From Gaiellasilicea sp037720595 (GTDB lineage Bacteria > Actinomycetota > Thermoleophilia > Gaiellales > Gaiellaceae): a stretch of DNA of 64,000 bases. The first letter of the stretch is position 1, and every line of letters begins with the position of its first letter. The notes under the pieces were generated by a model. That model was not told the DNA's origin, searched no databases, and saw nothing but the letters and a program-made list of their open reading frames with translations. Both the position numbers and the translations under genes were made by a program. Below are positions 1-8,004 of the stretch, in pieces. The stretch is from NCBI GenBank assembly GCA_037720595.1, contig JBBJLW010000007.1:1-64000 (forward strand), in the 5' to 3' direction.

Positions 1-495
1 CTCCCTGCCTGGCTGGGCGGAGCAATCACCCGCTTCAACAACGGGCTCTTCCGCTCGGCGATCGCTGGCCAGGCGAACGCGATCCTCCTGGCCCCGGCGC
101 TGGAGCCGCTCGAGCACCACACCCTCCGCATCGACTACCAGAGGCGCGAGCCGCGCTGGTGCCACGCGGTCAGGCTGGAGGGCCTCGTCATCGCAAATCT
201 GCACGCGTCCAACGACTTCCGCCGGCCGGAACTCGTCGCCGCAGAGATCGTCCGGGCCGAGCGCTTCGTAACGGAGCTCGGAGGCGACCTGCCGTGCGTT
301 CTCGCGGGCGACTTCAACCTGCGCGCCGAGAGCGTGCTCGAGCTACCGGGCTGGTCGGCGCGAGGGCGTGGAATCGACCACGTGCTCGTCCGCGGGATGC
401 CGGCCGCGCCGCTCTCGGTGTGGCCGGAGGAGCGCCGCCGTCAGAATGGACGCGTGCTCTCCGATCACGCCCCGGTGGAGGTGAGGATCGGATGA
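1..495 (+). CDS. Endonuclease/exonuclease/phosphatase-family protein, C-terminal part
   Basis: The frame is open from base 1, so only the last 164 residues are present. The fragment carries the conserved C-terminal motifs of the EEP (DNase I-like) superfamily: AGDFNL, then IDHVLV, then SDHAPV at the end. In this family these residues bind the metal and carry the catalytic Asp/His pair. The substrate cannot be told from the fragment: nuclease, phosphodiesterase and inositol phosphatase are all possible. Its stop overlaps the start of the aminotransferase gene by 4 bases (ATGA), so the two are probably co-transcribed. Confidence 0.85.
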   Translation, partial: LPAWLGGAITRFNNGLFRSAIAGQANAILLAPALEPLEHHTLRIDYQRREPRWCHAVRLEGLVIANLHASNDFRRPELVAAEIVRAERFVTELGGDLPCVLAGDFNLRAESVLELPGWSARGRGIDHVLVRGMPAAPLSVWPEERRRQNGRVLSDHAPVEVRIG

Positions 496-1544
496 CGTTG
501 GAGGAGGCGCGGGCCCTGTTTCCGGTGCTCGAACGGAAGGCCTATCTCAACGCGGGCACCTTCGGGCCGCTCGCCCGGCCGACGGTCGAGGCCGGCGAGC
601 GGGAGCTGCGCGCCGAGACGGAGCACGGCCGGTTCGGCAAGGAGTACTTCGAGCGGATGCTCTCGCTTCGGGTCGAGCTACGCGCCGCGCTTGCGGGGCT
701 CGTCGGTGCTGAACCTGCGCAGGTTGCGCTGACGTCGTCGACGACGGACGGCTGCAACATCGTCCTCGCCGGGCTCGAGCTCTCCTCGGAGGACGAGATC
801 GTGACCACGGACGAGGAGCACTTCGGCCTGCTCGGCCCGCTCTACGCGAGCGGCGCCCGGATCGTCGTCGTCTCCGCGGCGGCCGACGCGATTCTCGGAG
901 CGATCACCTCCAGGACGCGCCTCCTCGCGCTCTCTCAGGTGCTCTGGACGACCGGCCGCGCGCTGCCCGTACACGAGCTGCGCCGGCGCAGCGGAATCCC
1001 GGTCCTCGTCGACGGTGCTCAATCGGTCGGCGCGATCCCCGTCGACGCCCCCGGGCTCGACTTCCTCACGATCTCGGGCCAGAAGTGGCTCTGCGGTCCC
1101 GACTCGACGGGTGCGCTCGTCGTAGCCGATCCGGAGCGGCTTCGCGTGGCGAGGCCGAGCTACTTCTCGCAGGCCTCCTACGAGCCGAGCGGCCGCTTCG
1201 AGCCACAGGATGGCGCGGCGCGCTTCGATCCGAACTGGCTTGCGCCCTCGGTGCTCGCCGGGCTCGTCGCAGCACTCGAGGTAGCGCCTGCGTGGCGCTT
1301 CGAACGCGCGGGCGAGCAGGCGAGATGCTGCCGTGAGCTGCTCTCTCCGCACGTCGAGGTCGTCTCGGGCGACGCGACGCTCGTCTCGTTCCGCGTGGAC
1401 GATCCGCCGGCCCTCGTCGCCCGCCTGGCCGAGCAGGACGTCGTCGTCCGCGATCTGCCGGGCACCGGCCTCGTCCGCGCCTCCTGCGGCTGGTGGACGA
1501 GCGACGGCGACCTTGACCGGCTGGCGGCGGTCGTCGCTGCCTAG
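492..1544 (+). CDS. PLP-dependent aminotransferase class V (cysteine desulfurase-like fold)
   Basis: This is a 350-residue fold-type I PLP enzyme of the class V group (NifS/isopenicillin-N-epimerase-like). The N-terminus YLNAGTFGPL is the substrate-loop motif of the epimerase-like branch. VDGAQS contains the Asp (about residue 174) that contacts the PLP pyridine nitrogen, and SGQKWLCGP carries the Schiff-base Lys at about 198. No desulfurase catalytic Cys loop is obvious, so sulfur transfer is not implied. A lyase, epimerase or kynureninase-like role is possible and the substrate is unknown. The ATG overlaps the stop of the preceding EEP gene. Confidence 0.85.
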   Translation: MTLEEARALFPVLERKAYLNAGTFGPLARPTVEAGERELRAETEHGRFGKEYFERMLSLRVELRAALAGLVGAEPAQVALTSSTTDGCNIVLAGLELSSEDEIVTTDEEHFGLLGPLYASGARIVVVSAAADAILGAITSRTRLLALSQVLWTTGRALPVHELRRRSGIPVLVDGAQSVGAIPVDAPGLDFLTISGQKWLCGPDSTGALVVADPERLRVARPSYFSQASYEPSGRFEPQDGAARFDPNWLAPSVLAGLVAALEVAPAWRFERAGEQARCCRELLSPHVEVVSGDATLVSFRVDDPPALVARLAEQDVVVRDLPGTGLVRASCGWWTSDGDLDRLAAVVAA

Positions 1545-1767
1545 ATGATTGATGCCACGATCTCGAGCGCTCGGATGCGCGATCTGGCGTGTCTGGGCCG
1601 CTCCCGGGCTACCTGAGCGTCCTGGTGGACGCCCAGCCAGCCCGTCCGCTTCGCGTGCTCAGCCCGTCACCGATGCGACCGGCATCGGCAACGGCCTGAT
1701 CCCGCGCCCCAGAGCAGGCCAGCTCGCGCCCCGAGACGGACGATCTCGTGGCATCAAGCATTTAGAT

Positions 1768-2340
1768 CTAGATCGAGGCGGCGGTGCGCAGGCCGAGCTC
1801 TTCTGAGATCGGCTGGAGCGCTGCGACCACGTTGACGATGTGCTCGTCGAGCCCGATCCCGAGCAGCTCCGCGCCCGCGTAGACCTCGTCACGATGCACA
1901 CCCGCCGCGAACGACGGCTGCTTCAGCTTCTTCTTGACCGACTTCGGCTCGAGCCCCTCGAGCCCGAGCGGGCGGACGAGTCCGCATGCATGCACGAATC
2001 CCGAGATCTCGTCGCAGGCGAAGAGCGTCTTCTCGAGGAGCGTGTCGCGCTCCATGTGCAGATGCTCGGCGTGGGAGAGAACCGCCTCGATCAGCCACTC
2101 CGGATAGCCCTCGTCGCGCAGGATCGGCGCCCCGTCCTGAGGATGCTTGTCGAGAGTGGGATGGATCTCGTAGTCGAAGTCGTGCAAGAGGGCGGTGATC
2201 CCCCACTGCTCCTCGTCCTCGCCGAAACGACGGGCGTAGGAGCGCGTCGAGGCCTCGACGGCGAGCGCGTGGCGGAGCAGTGACTCCCCCTTCGTGTACC
2301 TGGTGAGCGTCTCCCAGGCGGTGTCTCGCGTCAGCTCCAC
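1768..2340 (-). CDS. HD-domain metal-dependent phosphohydrolase
   Basis: This 190-residue protein belongs to the small single-domain HD family. His24 lies in LLRHALAVEA, the HD pair (His53/Asp54) lies in ALLHDFDYEIHP, and a later SHAEHLH supplies further metal-binding His. Such proteins usually hydrolyse nucleotides or phosphodiesters, but the substrate is not evident here. An ATG exists at 2376, but I chose the GTG at 2340: it starts at the usual N-terminus of the family and lies 9 bases after a TACTGT box, the spacing seen elsewhere in this window. The gene is divergent from murA with about 40 bases between starts. Confidence 0.8.
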   Translation of the reverse strand: MELTRDTAWETLTRYTKGESLLRHALAVEASTRSYARRFGEDEEQWGITALLHDFDYEIHPTLDKHPQDGAPILRDEGYPEWLIEAVLSHAEHLHMERDTLLEKTLFACDEISGFVHACGLVRPLGLEGLEPKSVKKKLKQPSFAAGVHRDEVYAGAELLGIGLDEHIVNVVAALQPISEELGLRTAASI

Positions 2341-2349
2341 TGGCCGTCT

Positions 2350-2355
2350 ACAGTA
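2350..2355 (-). promoter_or_regulatory. -10 box TACTGT before the HD gene
   Basis: The TANNNT hexamer on the minus strand is followed by 9 bases and then the GTG at 2340. This matches the near-leaderless arrangement found before many genes in the window. No convincing -35 is visible. Confidence 0.45.
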
Positions 2356-2381
2356 CCGGCCTGCCCACGCGGGCATTCCTG

Positions 2382-3692
2382 ATGACGCTGACGCTCCCGT
2401 CCCAGAAGCATCTCCAGGCCTTCGTGATCGAAGGCGGCCAGCCGCTGGGCGGCACCGTCAAGGCGTCGGGCAACAAGAACGGCGTGCTGCCCGTGCTGGC
2501 AGCCTGCGTGCTGACGAGCGAGCCGGTGCAACTCAGGAACGTGCCGCGGATCCGTGATGTGGCGACGATGCTCGCGCTCCTCGACGACATCGGCGCGGAG
2601 ATCGAGTGGACCGGCCCGAACGAAGTCCGCATCGACGCCTCGCCGGTTCATAAGACGGAGCTCGACGAGGAGCTCTGCCGGCGAATCCGAGCGTCGTTCC
2701 TGCTCGCCGGACCGCTGCTTGCGCGCTTCGGCAGGGCGAGCGTGCCGCCGCCCGGCGGGGACGTCATCGGTCGGCGCAGGCTCGACCCGCATATGCACGC
2801 GTTTGCCGAGCTCGGCGTCGAGATCTCGCTCAACGGTCGCTACGAGATGCGCACGAGCGGCCTCCGCGGCAAGCACGTCTTCCTCGACGAGCCGAGTGTG
2901 ATGGCGACCGAGAACGCCGTCATGGCCGCTGTTCTCGCAGAAGGCGAGACGGTGATCGGCAACGCGGCCTGCGAGCCGCACGTCCAGGATCTCTGCCGCT
3001 TCCTCGTCTCGCTCGGCGCCGAGATCGAGGGGATCGAGTCGAACGTGCTCCGCATCCGTGGCGTCCGGCAGCTCCGCGGCGGCGAGTGGAAGATCGCACC
3101 CGAGCACATCGAGGTCGGCAGCTTCATCGGGATGGCGGCCGTGACGGGCGGCGACATCACGATCACAGACCTGACGCCCCAGGATCTGGCTCCGATTATC
3201 CCCGCGTTCGAGCGTCTGGGAGTCCATGTCGAGGTGGCGGAGTCGAGCGTCCGCATTCCCCCCGGGCAGGAGCTCGTGATCCAGGACGATCTCGGCGGCG
3301 CGATCCCGAAGATCGAGGACGGGCCATGGCCGCAGTTTCCCGCGGACCTCACGTCGATCGCGCTCACGGTTGCGACCCAGGCACAGGGAACGATTCTCAT
3401 CTTCGAAAAGATGTTCGAGAGCCGACTCTTCTTCGTCGACAAGCTCGTCTCGATGGGCGCGCGCATCATCCTCTGCGACCCGCACCGCGCGGTCGTCACC
3501 GGCAAGGCGCACCTCTATGCTCAGCGGATGTCGAGCCCCGACATCCGCGCCGGGATGGCGATGCTGATCGCCGCACTCTGCGCTGAGGGAACCTCGACGA
3601 TCGGCGAGGCCTACCAGATCGACAAGGGATACGAGCGAATCGACGAGCGCCTCCGCGGCTTGGGCGCTCGGATCGAGCGGATCGAGCAGTAG
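2382..3692 (+). CDS. murA: UDP-N-acetylglucosamine 1-carboxyvinyltransferase MurA
   Basis: MurA transfers enolpyruvate from PEP to UDP-GlcNAc, the first committed step of peptidoglycan synthesis in the cytoplasm. The 436 residues match the family length. SGNKN (Lys32) is the substrate-binding loop near the N-terminus, and GPLLARFG leads into the active-site loop. In that loop the usual PGGCAIG reads PGGDVIG, so the Cys that acts as acid and is alkylated by fosfomycin is Asp (residue 127, codon 2760-2762). Mycobacterial MurA carries the same substitution and is intrinsically fosfomycin resistant. The start is the ATG just right of the divergent HD gene. A degenerate hisB paralogue follows 44 bases downstream. 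Confidence 0.95.
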   Translation: MTLTLPSQKHLQAFVIEGGQPLGGTVKASGNKNGVLPVLAACVLTSEPVQLRNVPRIRDVATMLALLDDIGAEIEWTGPNEVRIDASPVHKTELDEELCRRIRASFLLAGPLLARFGRASVPPPGGDVIGRRRLDPHMHAFAELGVEISLNGRYEMRTSGLRGKHVFLDEPSVMATENAVMAAVLAEGETVIGNAACEPHVQDLCRFLVSLGAEIEGIESNVLRIRGVRQLRGGEWKIAPEHIEVGSFIGMAAVTGGDITITDLTPQDLAPIIPAFERLGVHVEVAESSVRIPPGQELVIQDDLGGAIPKIEDGPWPQFPADLTSIALTVATQAQGTILIFEKMFESRLFFVDKLVSMGARIILCDPHRAVVTGKAHLYAQRMSSPDIRAGMAMLIAALCAEGTSTIGEAYQIDKGYERIDERLRGLGARIERIEQ

Positions 3693-3736
3693 ATATCAGT
3701 CGCGAAGAGCGTCCGCGGGTCGAGCACGCTCGCCGG

Positions 3737-4225
3737 GTGAGCGTCCGAGTCGCCGCGGCAGGCACCGGAGCGGTCAACGTCGCCACGGGGCTGCCCGTCC
3801 TCGATCACCTCTTGACCCTGCTTGCACGCAGCGGCCGTTTCGATCTCGCGCTCGAACTGCTCCCCGGCGACGCCGAGGCCGAGGTAGCCGAGGCGGGAGA
3901 TTCGCTCGGCGCGGCGTTTGAGCCACTCCTTCGCGCCGAGGCGGCCTCGGGTCACGGCTCGGGGGTGATGCCGGCACAGGAAGCTCTGGCCCAGGTCGCG
4001 CTCGAGATTTCGACGAGCTCGCTGCTCGCATCCAACGTTGATCTGTCGGCCGCCCGCGCGGGCGGGCTTCGCTCCGACCTTGCAGCCCGCTTCCTCGAGT
4101 CGTTCGCCGACGCCGCCGGGTTGACACTGCACGTCCGGCTGATCGACGGCAACGACTCGCAGCACGTGCTCGAGGCAATCTTCAAGGCGCTCGGCGTCGC
4201 GCTGTCCGAAGCGTGCGCAAGCTGA
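3737..4225 (+). CDS. Degenerate imidazoleglycerol-phosphate dehydratase (HisB) paralogue
   Basis: The 162 residues align along HisB: GTGAVNVATGLPVLDHLL at the start, then an EALAQVALEIS segment, ESFADAAGLTLHVRL and DSQHVLEAIFKAL. Most Mn ligands are lost. The HHTVED motif is AEAGDS (about residues 51-56), HFFES is RFLES, DEAL is QEAL, and the terminal HH pair is Gln142-His143. Dehydratase activity is therefore unlikely. The GTG at 3737 is the only usable start, yet the in-frame sequence upstream (from about 3692) also resembles the HisB N-terminus, so the true start may be non-canonical. It sits between murA and ridA, not with other his genes, and its function is unknown. Confidence 0.7.
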   Translation: MSVRVAAAGTGAVNVATGLPVLDHLLTLLARSGRFDLALELLPGDAEAEVAEAGDSLGAAFEPLLRAEAASGHGSGVMPAQEALAQVALEISTSSLLASNVDLSAARAGGLRSDLAARFLESFADAAGLTLHVRLIDGNDSQHVLEAIFKALGVALSEACAS

Positions 4226-4256
4226 ACAGCCAACATCGGCTTCCAAGGAGAGACAC

Positions 4257-4646
4257 ATGGCAGAGAAGGAAATCGTCCGTACCGAGAAGGCTCCGGCCCC
4301 GTTCCAGGGGGCGCCGTACAACCAGGCGGTGAAGAGCGGCGGGCTCGTCTTCGTCGCCGGCCAGCTTGGGTTGCGCCCGGGCGAGCAGGAGATGGTCGGG
4401 CCGGGTATCGCGGAGCAGACCGAGCAGGCGCTCGAAAATCTGCGGGCGATTCTGGAAGAAGCCGGGAGCGGAATCGAGAATCTCGTCAAGACGACGGTTT
4501 TCCTGCAGGATCTCGGCGACTTCACGGCGATGAACGAGGTGTACGCGCGCCACGTGGGTGACCGACCGCCCGCGCGCTCCACGGTCGAGGTTGCGGGCCT
4601 TCCCTCCGGCGCACTCGTCGAGGTCGAGGCGATCGCCCACCTCTGA
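4257..4646 (+). CDS. ridA: RidA/YjgF-family enamine/imine deaminase
   Basis: RidA hydrolyses reactive 2-aminoacrylate-type enamines formed by PLP enzymes and protects other enzymes in the cytoplasm. The protein is 129 residues, the family length. FVAGQLGLRPG and the C-terminal PPARSTVEVAGLP are diagnostic, and the Arg in PPARST is the one that binds the carboxylate of the substrate. A clear Shine-Dalgarno, AAGGAG, precedes the ATG, unlike the many leaderless genes here. It lies 8 bases before the nucleotidyltransferase gene. Confidence 0.93.
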   Translation: MAEKEIVRTEKAPAPFQGAPYNQAVKSGGLVFVAGQLGLRPGEQEMVGPGIAEQTEQALENLRAILEEAGSGIENLVKTTVFLQDLGDFTAMNEVYARHVGDRPPARSTVEVAGLPSGALVEVEAIAHL

Positions 4647-4654
4647 CCCGCAGA

Positions 4655-6097
4655 ATGGGCGGCGTGTGGAAGTCCGTCGCCGACTATGTGCACTCGCTCG
4701 GCCTCGACGCGTACGTCGTCGGCGGCGCGGTTCGGGACGAGCTGCTCGGTCTCCCCGTCCTTGAAATGGATTTCGTCGTACCCGGTGTCGGCCATGCGGA
4801 GCTGCGGGCGGCGCTCGAGCCGCACGGAAAGGTCGAGGATCTCGTCGTCGCCGAGCAGCGGATCGGCGTGCGCCTCGTGCCGCGCGATCGCGAGGCGCGG
4901 GCTCTCCAGCCTGCCGGGATCGAGTTCGCGCCGCCGCGAGTCGAACGCTCGACGGGACCCGGCCGCCACGACTTCGAGATCGCCGCCGACGCCTCGATCT
5001 CGCTGACGGAGGACATGGTGCGGCGCGACTTCACCGTGAACGCGATCGCACGCCGGCTGGAGACGGGAGAGCTGCTCGACCCGCTCGGCGGCCGGACGGA
5101 TCTGGCCAACCGGATCCTGCGGACGACGAGCCCGACGAGCTTCCGCGACGACCCGCTGCGGATCGTGCGCGGGCTGCGCTTCGTCTCCCAGCTCGGCTTC
5201 GACCCGGATCCCGAGACGGAGCGGCAGATGCGCGAGTGGGCTCCGCGAATCGAGTACGTCGCCGGGGAGCGGATCGGCGGCGGCCTCGCGAGCGACGGAA
5301 TGGGGGAGCTCTCGAAGCTCCTGCTCGGAGTGGAGCCGGCGAGGGCGCTCCGGCTCGCGCGCGATACCGGCGCACTCGTCCAGATCCTGCCGGAGCTCGA
5401 GCCTGCGATCGGCTTCGATCAGGAGAGCCGCTACCACGAGCTCCCGCTGGACGAGCACCTGGTGGCGGTCGTTCAGGCGACGGCGAACGCCGATGCTCCG
5501 CTGCAGGTGCGGCTCGCTGCGCTCCTCCACGACGCGGGCAAGCCGGAATCGGCCTGGCGCGGCAAGGACGGCCGGCTCCACTTCTATGCGAACCCGACAC
5601 TCGGCAAGCGCTCACACGAGGAGCTTGGCGCCGACCTTGCCTCGACCGCGCTCGCACGTCTGCGCTACCCGACGCGGTTGCGAGCTGCCGTCCGGAAGCT
5701 CGTCCGAGAGCACATGTTCGACATTCCCGCACGAGCACTACCGGTGCGCGCACGCCGGTTCCTGAGCCGCCACGGCGAGGTGGCCGCCTTCGATCTGGTC
5801 GCACACAAGGATGCGGATCTCCGCGGGAAGCGGGTCGCCGAAAGCGAGCAGACGCGCGCCGAGCTCGTGCGACTGGCGAGATTCCGCGAAGCGCTCGAAC
5901 AGGAGCGGACGGGGGCCTACCGGCTCAAGGATCTGGCGGTCGACGGCAGCGATCTGATCGAGCTCGGCTGGACTCCGTCGCCGGCACTCGGACGGGCGCT
6001 CGCACAACTCCTCCACCAGGTGATCGGCAACCCGGAGCTGAACACGCGCGCCAGGCTTCTGGCCGAGGCCGAGCGCCTACTCGCGCGGGCGGGCTGA
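4655..6097 (+). CDS. cca: CCA-adding-type tRNA nucleotidyltransferase with HD domain
   Basis: The 480-residue protein has the class II poly(A) polymerase/CCA-adding architecture. VGGAVRDELLG (about residues 22-32) binds the triphosphate, RRDFTVNAIA (123-132) is the next conserved block, RGLRF starts the RNA-binding neck, and LLHDAGKP (291-297) marks a C-terminal HD phosphohydrolase domain. The metal-binding D-x-D usually found after the P-loop is E-M-D (37-39), so the first carboxylate is Glu. The expected job is adding or repairing the tRNA 3' CCA, which fits a tRNA-Pro gene at 22179 without an encoded CCA. A poly(A) polymerase role cannot be excluded. Confidence 0.85.
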   Translation: MGGVWKSVADYVHSLGLDAYVVGGAVRDELLGLPVLEMDFVVPGVGHAELRAALEPHGKVEDLVVAEQRIGVRLVPRDREARALQPAGIEFAPPRVERSTGPGRHDFEIAADASISLTEDMVRRDFTVNAIARRLETGELLDPLGGRTDLANRILRTTSPTSFRDDPLRIVRGLRFVSQLGFDPDPETERQMREWAPRIEYVAGERIGGGLASDGMGELSKLLLGVEPARALRLARDTGALVQILPELEPAIGFDQESRYHELPLDEHLVAVVQATANADAPLQVRLAALLHDAGKPESAWRGKDGRLHFYANPTLGKRSHEELGADLASTALARLRYPTRLRAAVRKLVREHMFDIPARALPVRARRFLSRHGEVAAFDLVAHKDADLRGKRVAESEQTRAELVRLARFREALEQERTGAYRLKDLAVDGSDLIELGWTPSPALGRALAQLLHQVIGNPELNTRARLLAEAERLLARAG

Positions 6098-6115
6098 AGA
6101 ACTCGAATCGAAACG

Positions 6116-6604
6116 CTAGAGCCTCTCGAGTGCGCGATACGCGCCCGCGACGGCGACGCCGTAGACGAGGTGGTGCGAGAGATCGAACGCGAGCTCCTTG
6201 ACCGGGTACTTCCAGGGCGGCTGGTACAGACCGGTGGGCGGTAGCACCGCATACGCGGTTCCCCAGACGGCGGTGCCGAACCCGAGCCCGTGCGCGAGCG
6301 TCGGCGCGTGCAGTGTCGCCTGGGCGAGGCCGTAGACGGCACCCCAACTCGTGCCGTAGCTGAAGTGGACGAGATTCGTCAGCTTCTTCTCGTCAGCAAG
6401 CTTCACCTTGTGCTCGAAGACGCCCTCCGAGACGCGCTTGGCCAACTGGGCCGGCACCGGCGCGTCGGCCCAGCGGCGAGGTTTCTTGTTCGGCTGGCCC
6501 CGGAGCTTCGCGACGGTCAACTGATAGCCGGTCATCGCGACCGTGCCGACGAATCCGGCGACGAGCCCGCGCGCGAGCGCGCCGAGAGGAGTCGTCTGAG
6601 TCAT
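6116..6604 (-). CDS. YagU/DUF1440-like integral membrane protein
   Basis: This 162-residue hydrophobic protein has an N-terminal membrane segment (GLVAGFVGTVAMTGYQL), a charged soluble stretch rich in Lys and Pro, and two or three further membrane segments (LVHFSYGTSWGAVYGLAQA, GLGFGTAVWGTAYAVLPP, HHLVYGVAVAGAY). The spacing of Gly/His-rich helices resembles the YagU family, whose function is not established. It is convergent with the nucleotidyltransferase gene (18 bases apart) and divergent from pgeF. Confidence 0.6.
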   Translation of the reverse strand: MTQTTPLGALARGLVAGFVGTVAMTGYQLTVAKLRGQPNKKPRRWADAPVPAQLAKRVSEGVFEHKVKLADEKKLTNLVHFSYGTSWGAVYGLAQATLHAPTLAHGLGFGTAVWGTAYAVLPPTGLYQPPWKYPVKELAFDLSHHLVYGVAVAGAYRALERL

Positions 6605-6644
6605 GCGGCGTACGTGACCGTCACGGCAACTCCGAAAACCTGCG

Positions 6645-6650
6645 TACTCT
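6645..6650 (+). promoter_or_regulatory. -10 box TACTCT, leaderless start of pgeF
   Basis: TACTCT is followed by exactly 6 bases and then the GTG start of pgeF, so transcription would begin at the start codon. No Shine-Dalgarno is present. Confidence 0.6.
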
Positions 6651-6656
6651 CGGATC

Positions 6657-7355
6657 GTGATCCGCTGGAACGCAGCCGGTCCGTATGAGGTCGTCTTCTC
6701 GACCCGCGAGGGCGGGGTCAGCGAAGGCCCCTATGCCTCGCTCAACCTCGGCCGTCTGACCGGGGACGATGTCGAACGTGTCGACGAGAACCGGAGACGG
6801 CTCTGCGCCGAGCTCGGCGGCGAGCTCGACCGGCTCGCCCTCAACCGGCAGATCCACTCCGCTCTCGTGCACCGGGCCGCGCCGGGGCGGCGAGGAGAGC
6901 CGGGCGACGGGCTCTGGACCGACGAGCCCGACGTGCCGATTCTTGCGTTCACGGCCGATTGCCTGCCCATCGCGCTCGTGCGCTCCAACGGTGGACCACC
7001 CGCGGTGGCGGTGGTGCACGCGGGCTGGCGCGGCCTGCTTGGCGGGGTCGTCGCCAACGGGGTCGCGACCCTGGGAGGCAGCGTACGCGCGTGCGTCGGA
7101 CCCGCAATCGGGCCGTGCTGCTACGAGGTCGGACCCGAGGTCGCAGAGCCGTTCGCGGCAGCGTTCGGTGCCGACGTTCTCCACGGACGCACGCTCGACC
7201 TCCGGACATCAGCCGAACGCGCGCTCCACGCAGCCGGCGTGACGGAGGTCGAGCACGTCGATCTCTGCACCGCGTGCAACCCGCAGCGTTTCTTCTCGCA
7301 GCGCCTGACCGGCAAGCCGCGCGGCGTGCAGGGTGTGATCGCCCGTGTCACCTGA
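6657..7355 (+). CDS. pgeF: Peptidoglycan editing factor PgeF (YfiH/DUF152, laccase-domain)
   Basis: PgeF-family proteins hydrolyse wrongly incorporated muropeptide precursors; relatives have purine nucleoside phosphorylase or deaminase activity. The 232 residues carry the family metal site: His67 in NRQIHS, Cys102 in TADCLP and His121 in VVHAGWRG. FSTREGGVS and CVGPAIGPCCYEVG are also characteristic. The GTG at 6657 follows a -10 box at 6 bases. Its end overlaps yggS by 11 bases. The pgeF-yggS-sepF-yggT order is the typical division-cluster order of Gram-positive bacteria. Confidence 0.93.
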   Translation: MIRWNAAGPYEVVFSTREGGVSEGPYASLNLGRLTGDDVERVDENRRRLCAELGGELDRLALNRQIHSALVHRAAPGRRGEPGDGLWTDEPDVPILAFTADCLPIALVRSNGGPPAVAVVHAGWRGLLGGVVANGVATLGGSVRACVGPAIGPCCYEVGPEVAEPFAAAFGADVLHGRTLDLRTSAERALHAAGVTEVEHVDLCTACNPQRFFSQRLTGKPRGVQGVIARVT

Positions 7356-7968
7356 TCCAGGTTCGCTCGAGGCGGTTCGTCTCGCATTCGCGCGGATCCG
7401 GGACGAGGTCGGCCGGAACGTCACGATCGTTGCGGCGACGAAGTACGTCCCGCTCGAACAGATGGCGATCCTCGCCGAGGCCGGGGTGGATGTCGTCGGC
7501 GAGAACCGGGCGCAGGACCTCGAGCGCAAGCACGCCGAGTTCGGCGCAGCGTTCCGGTGGCACTTCATCGGGCACCTACAGTCGAACAAGGTCAAGGTCG
7601 TGAATCGGATCTGCGAGCTCGTTCATTCGCTCGGCTCGGAGTCCGCCGCCCGCCGACTGACCGTCCCTGCGCTCGTCGAGGTCAATCTCTCCGGGGAGGG
7701 GACTAAATCGGGGATCGCTCCCGAGGCACTCGCGGCCTTCCTGCGGGCGTATCCCGCGCGCGGCCTGATGACGATGCCGCCAGCTGCGGCGGATCCCGAG
7801 GCGTCGCGGTCGGCCTTTCGCAGCCTGCGGGAGCTCGCGGCCGAGCACGGGCTCGCCGAGCTCTCGATGGGGACGAGCCAGGACTACCGCGTCGCCGTCG
7901 AGGAGGGCGCGACGTTGATCCGCGTCGGAGCCGTCCTTTTCGGCCCTGTCCCGCGGAGCCGGTACTGA
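7345..7968 (+). CDS. yggS: PLP homeostasis protein YggS/PLPBP
   Basis: This single-domain alanine-racemase-like TIM barrel binds PLP and balances the vitamin B6 pool without known catalysis. AATKYV carries the PLP Lys (about 33), and GENRAQDL, WHFIGHLQSNK and LSMGTSQDY are conserved blocks that are all present. At 207 residues it is somewhat shorter than the usual 220-230. The start is a GTG inside the end of pgeF. Confidence 0.93.
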   Translation: MSPDPGSLEAVRLAFARIRDEVGRNVTIVAATKYVPLEQMAILAEAGVDVVGENRAQDLERKHAEFGAAFRWHFIGHLQSNKVKVVNRICELVHSLGSESAARRLTVPALVEVNLSGEGTKSGIAPEALAAFLRAYPARGLMTMPPAAADPEASRSAFRSLRELAAEHGLAELSMGTSQDYRVAVEEGATLIRVGAVLFGPVPRSRY

Positions 7969-7987
7969 ATCGTTCCGATCGCGGCGG

Positions 7988-7993
7988 TACCAT
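7988..7993 (+). promoter_or_regulatory. Possible -10 box TACCAT before sepF
   Basis: TACCAT lies 11 bases before the sepF ATG and would give a leader of only about 5 bases. The spacing is off the common 6 or 9, so this call is weaker than the others. Confidence 0.3.
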
Positions 7994-8004
7994 CACCTGC
8001 TGCC

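Noticed and set aside
1545..1767. A possible gene on the plus strand (1549-1806) between the aminotransferase and the HD gene.
   Set aside because: The translation is Arg/Pro-rich without family features and overlaps the 3' end of the HD gene. It looks like noncoding high-GC sequence.
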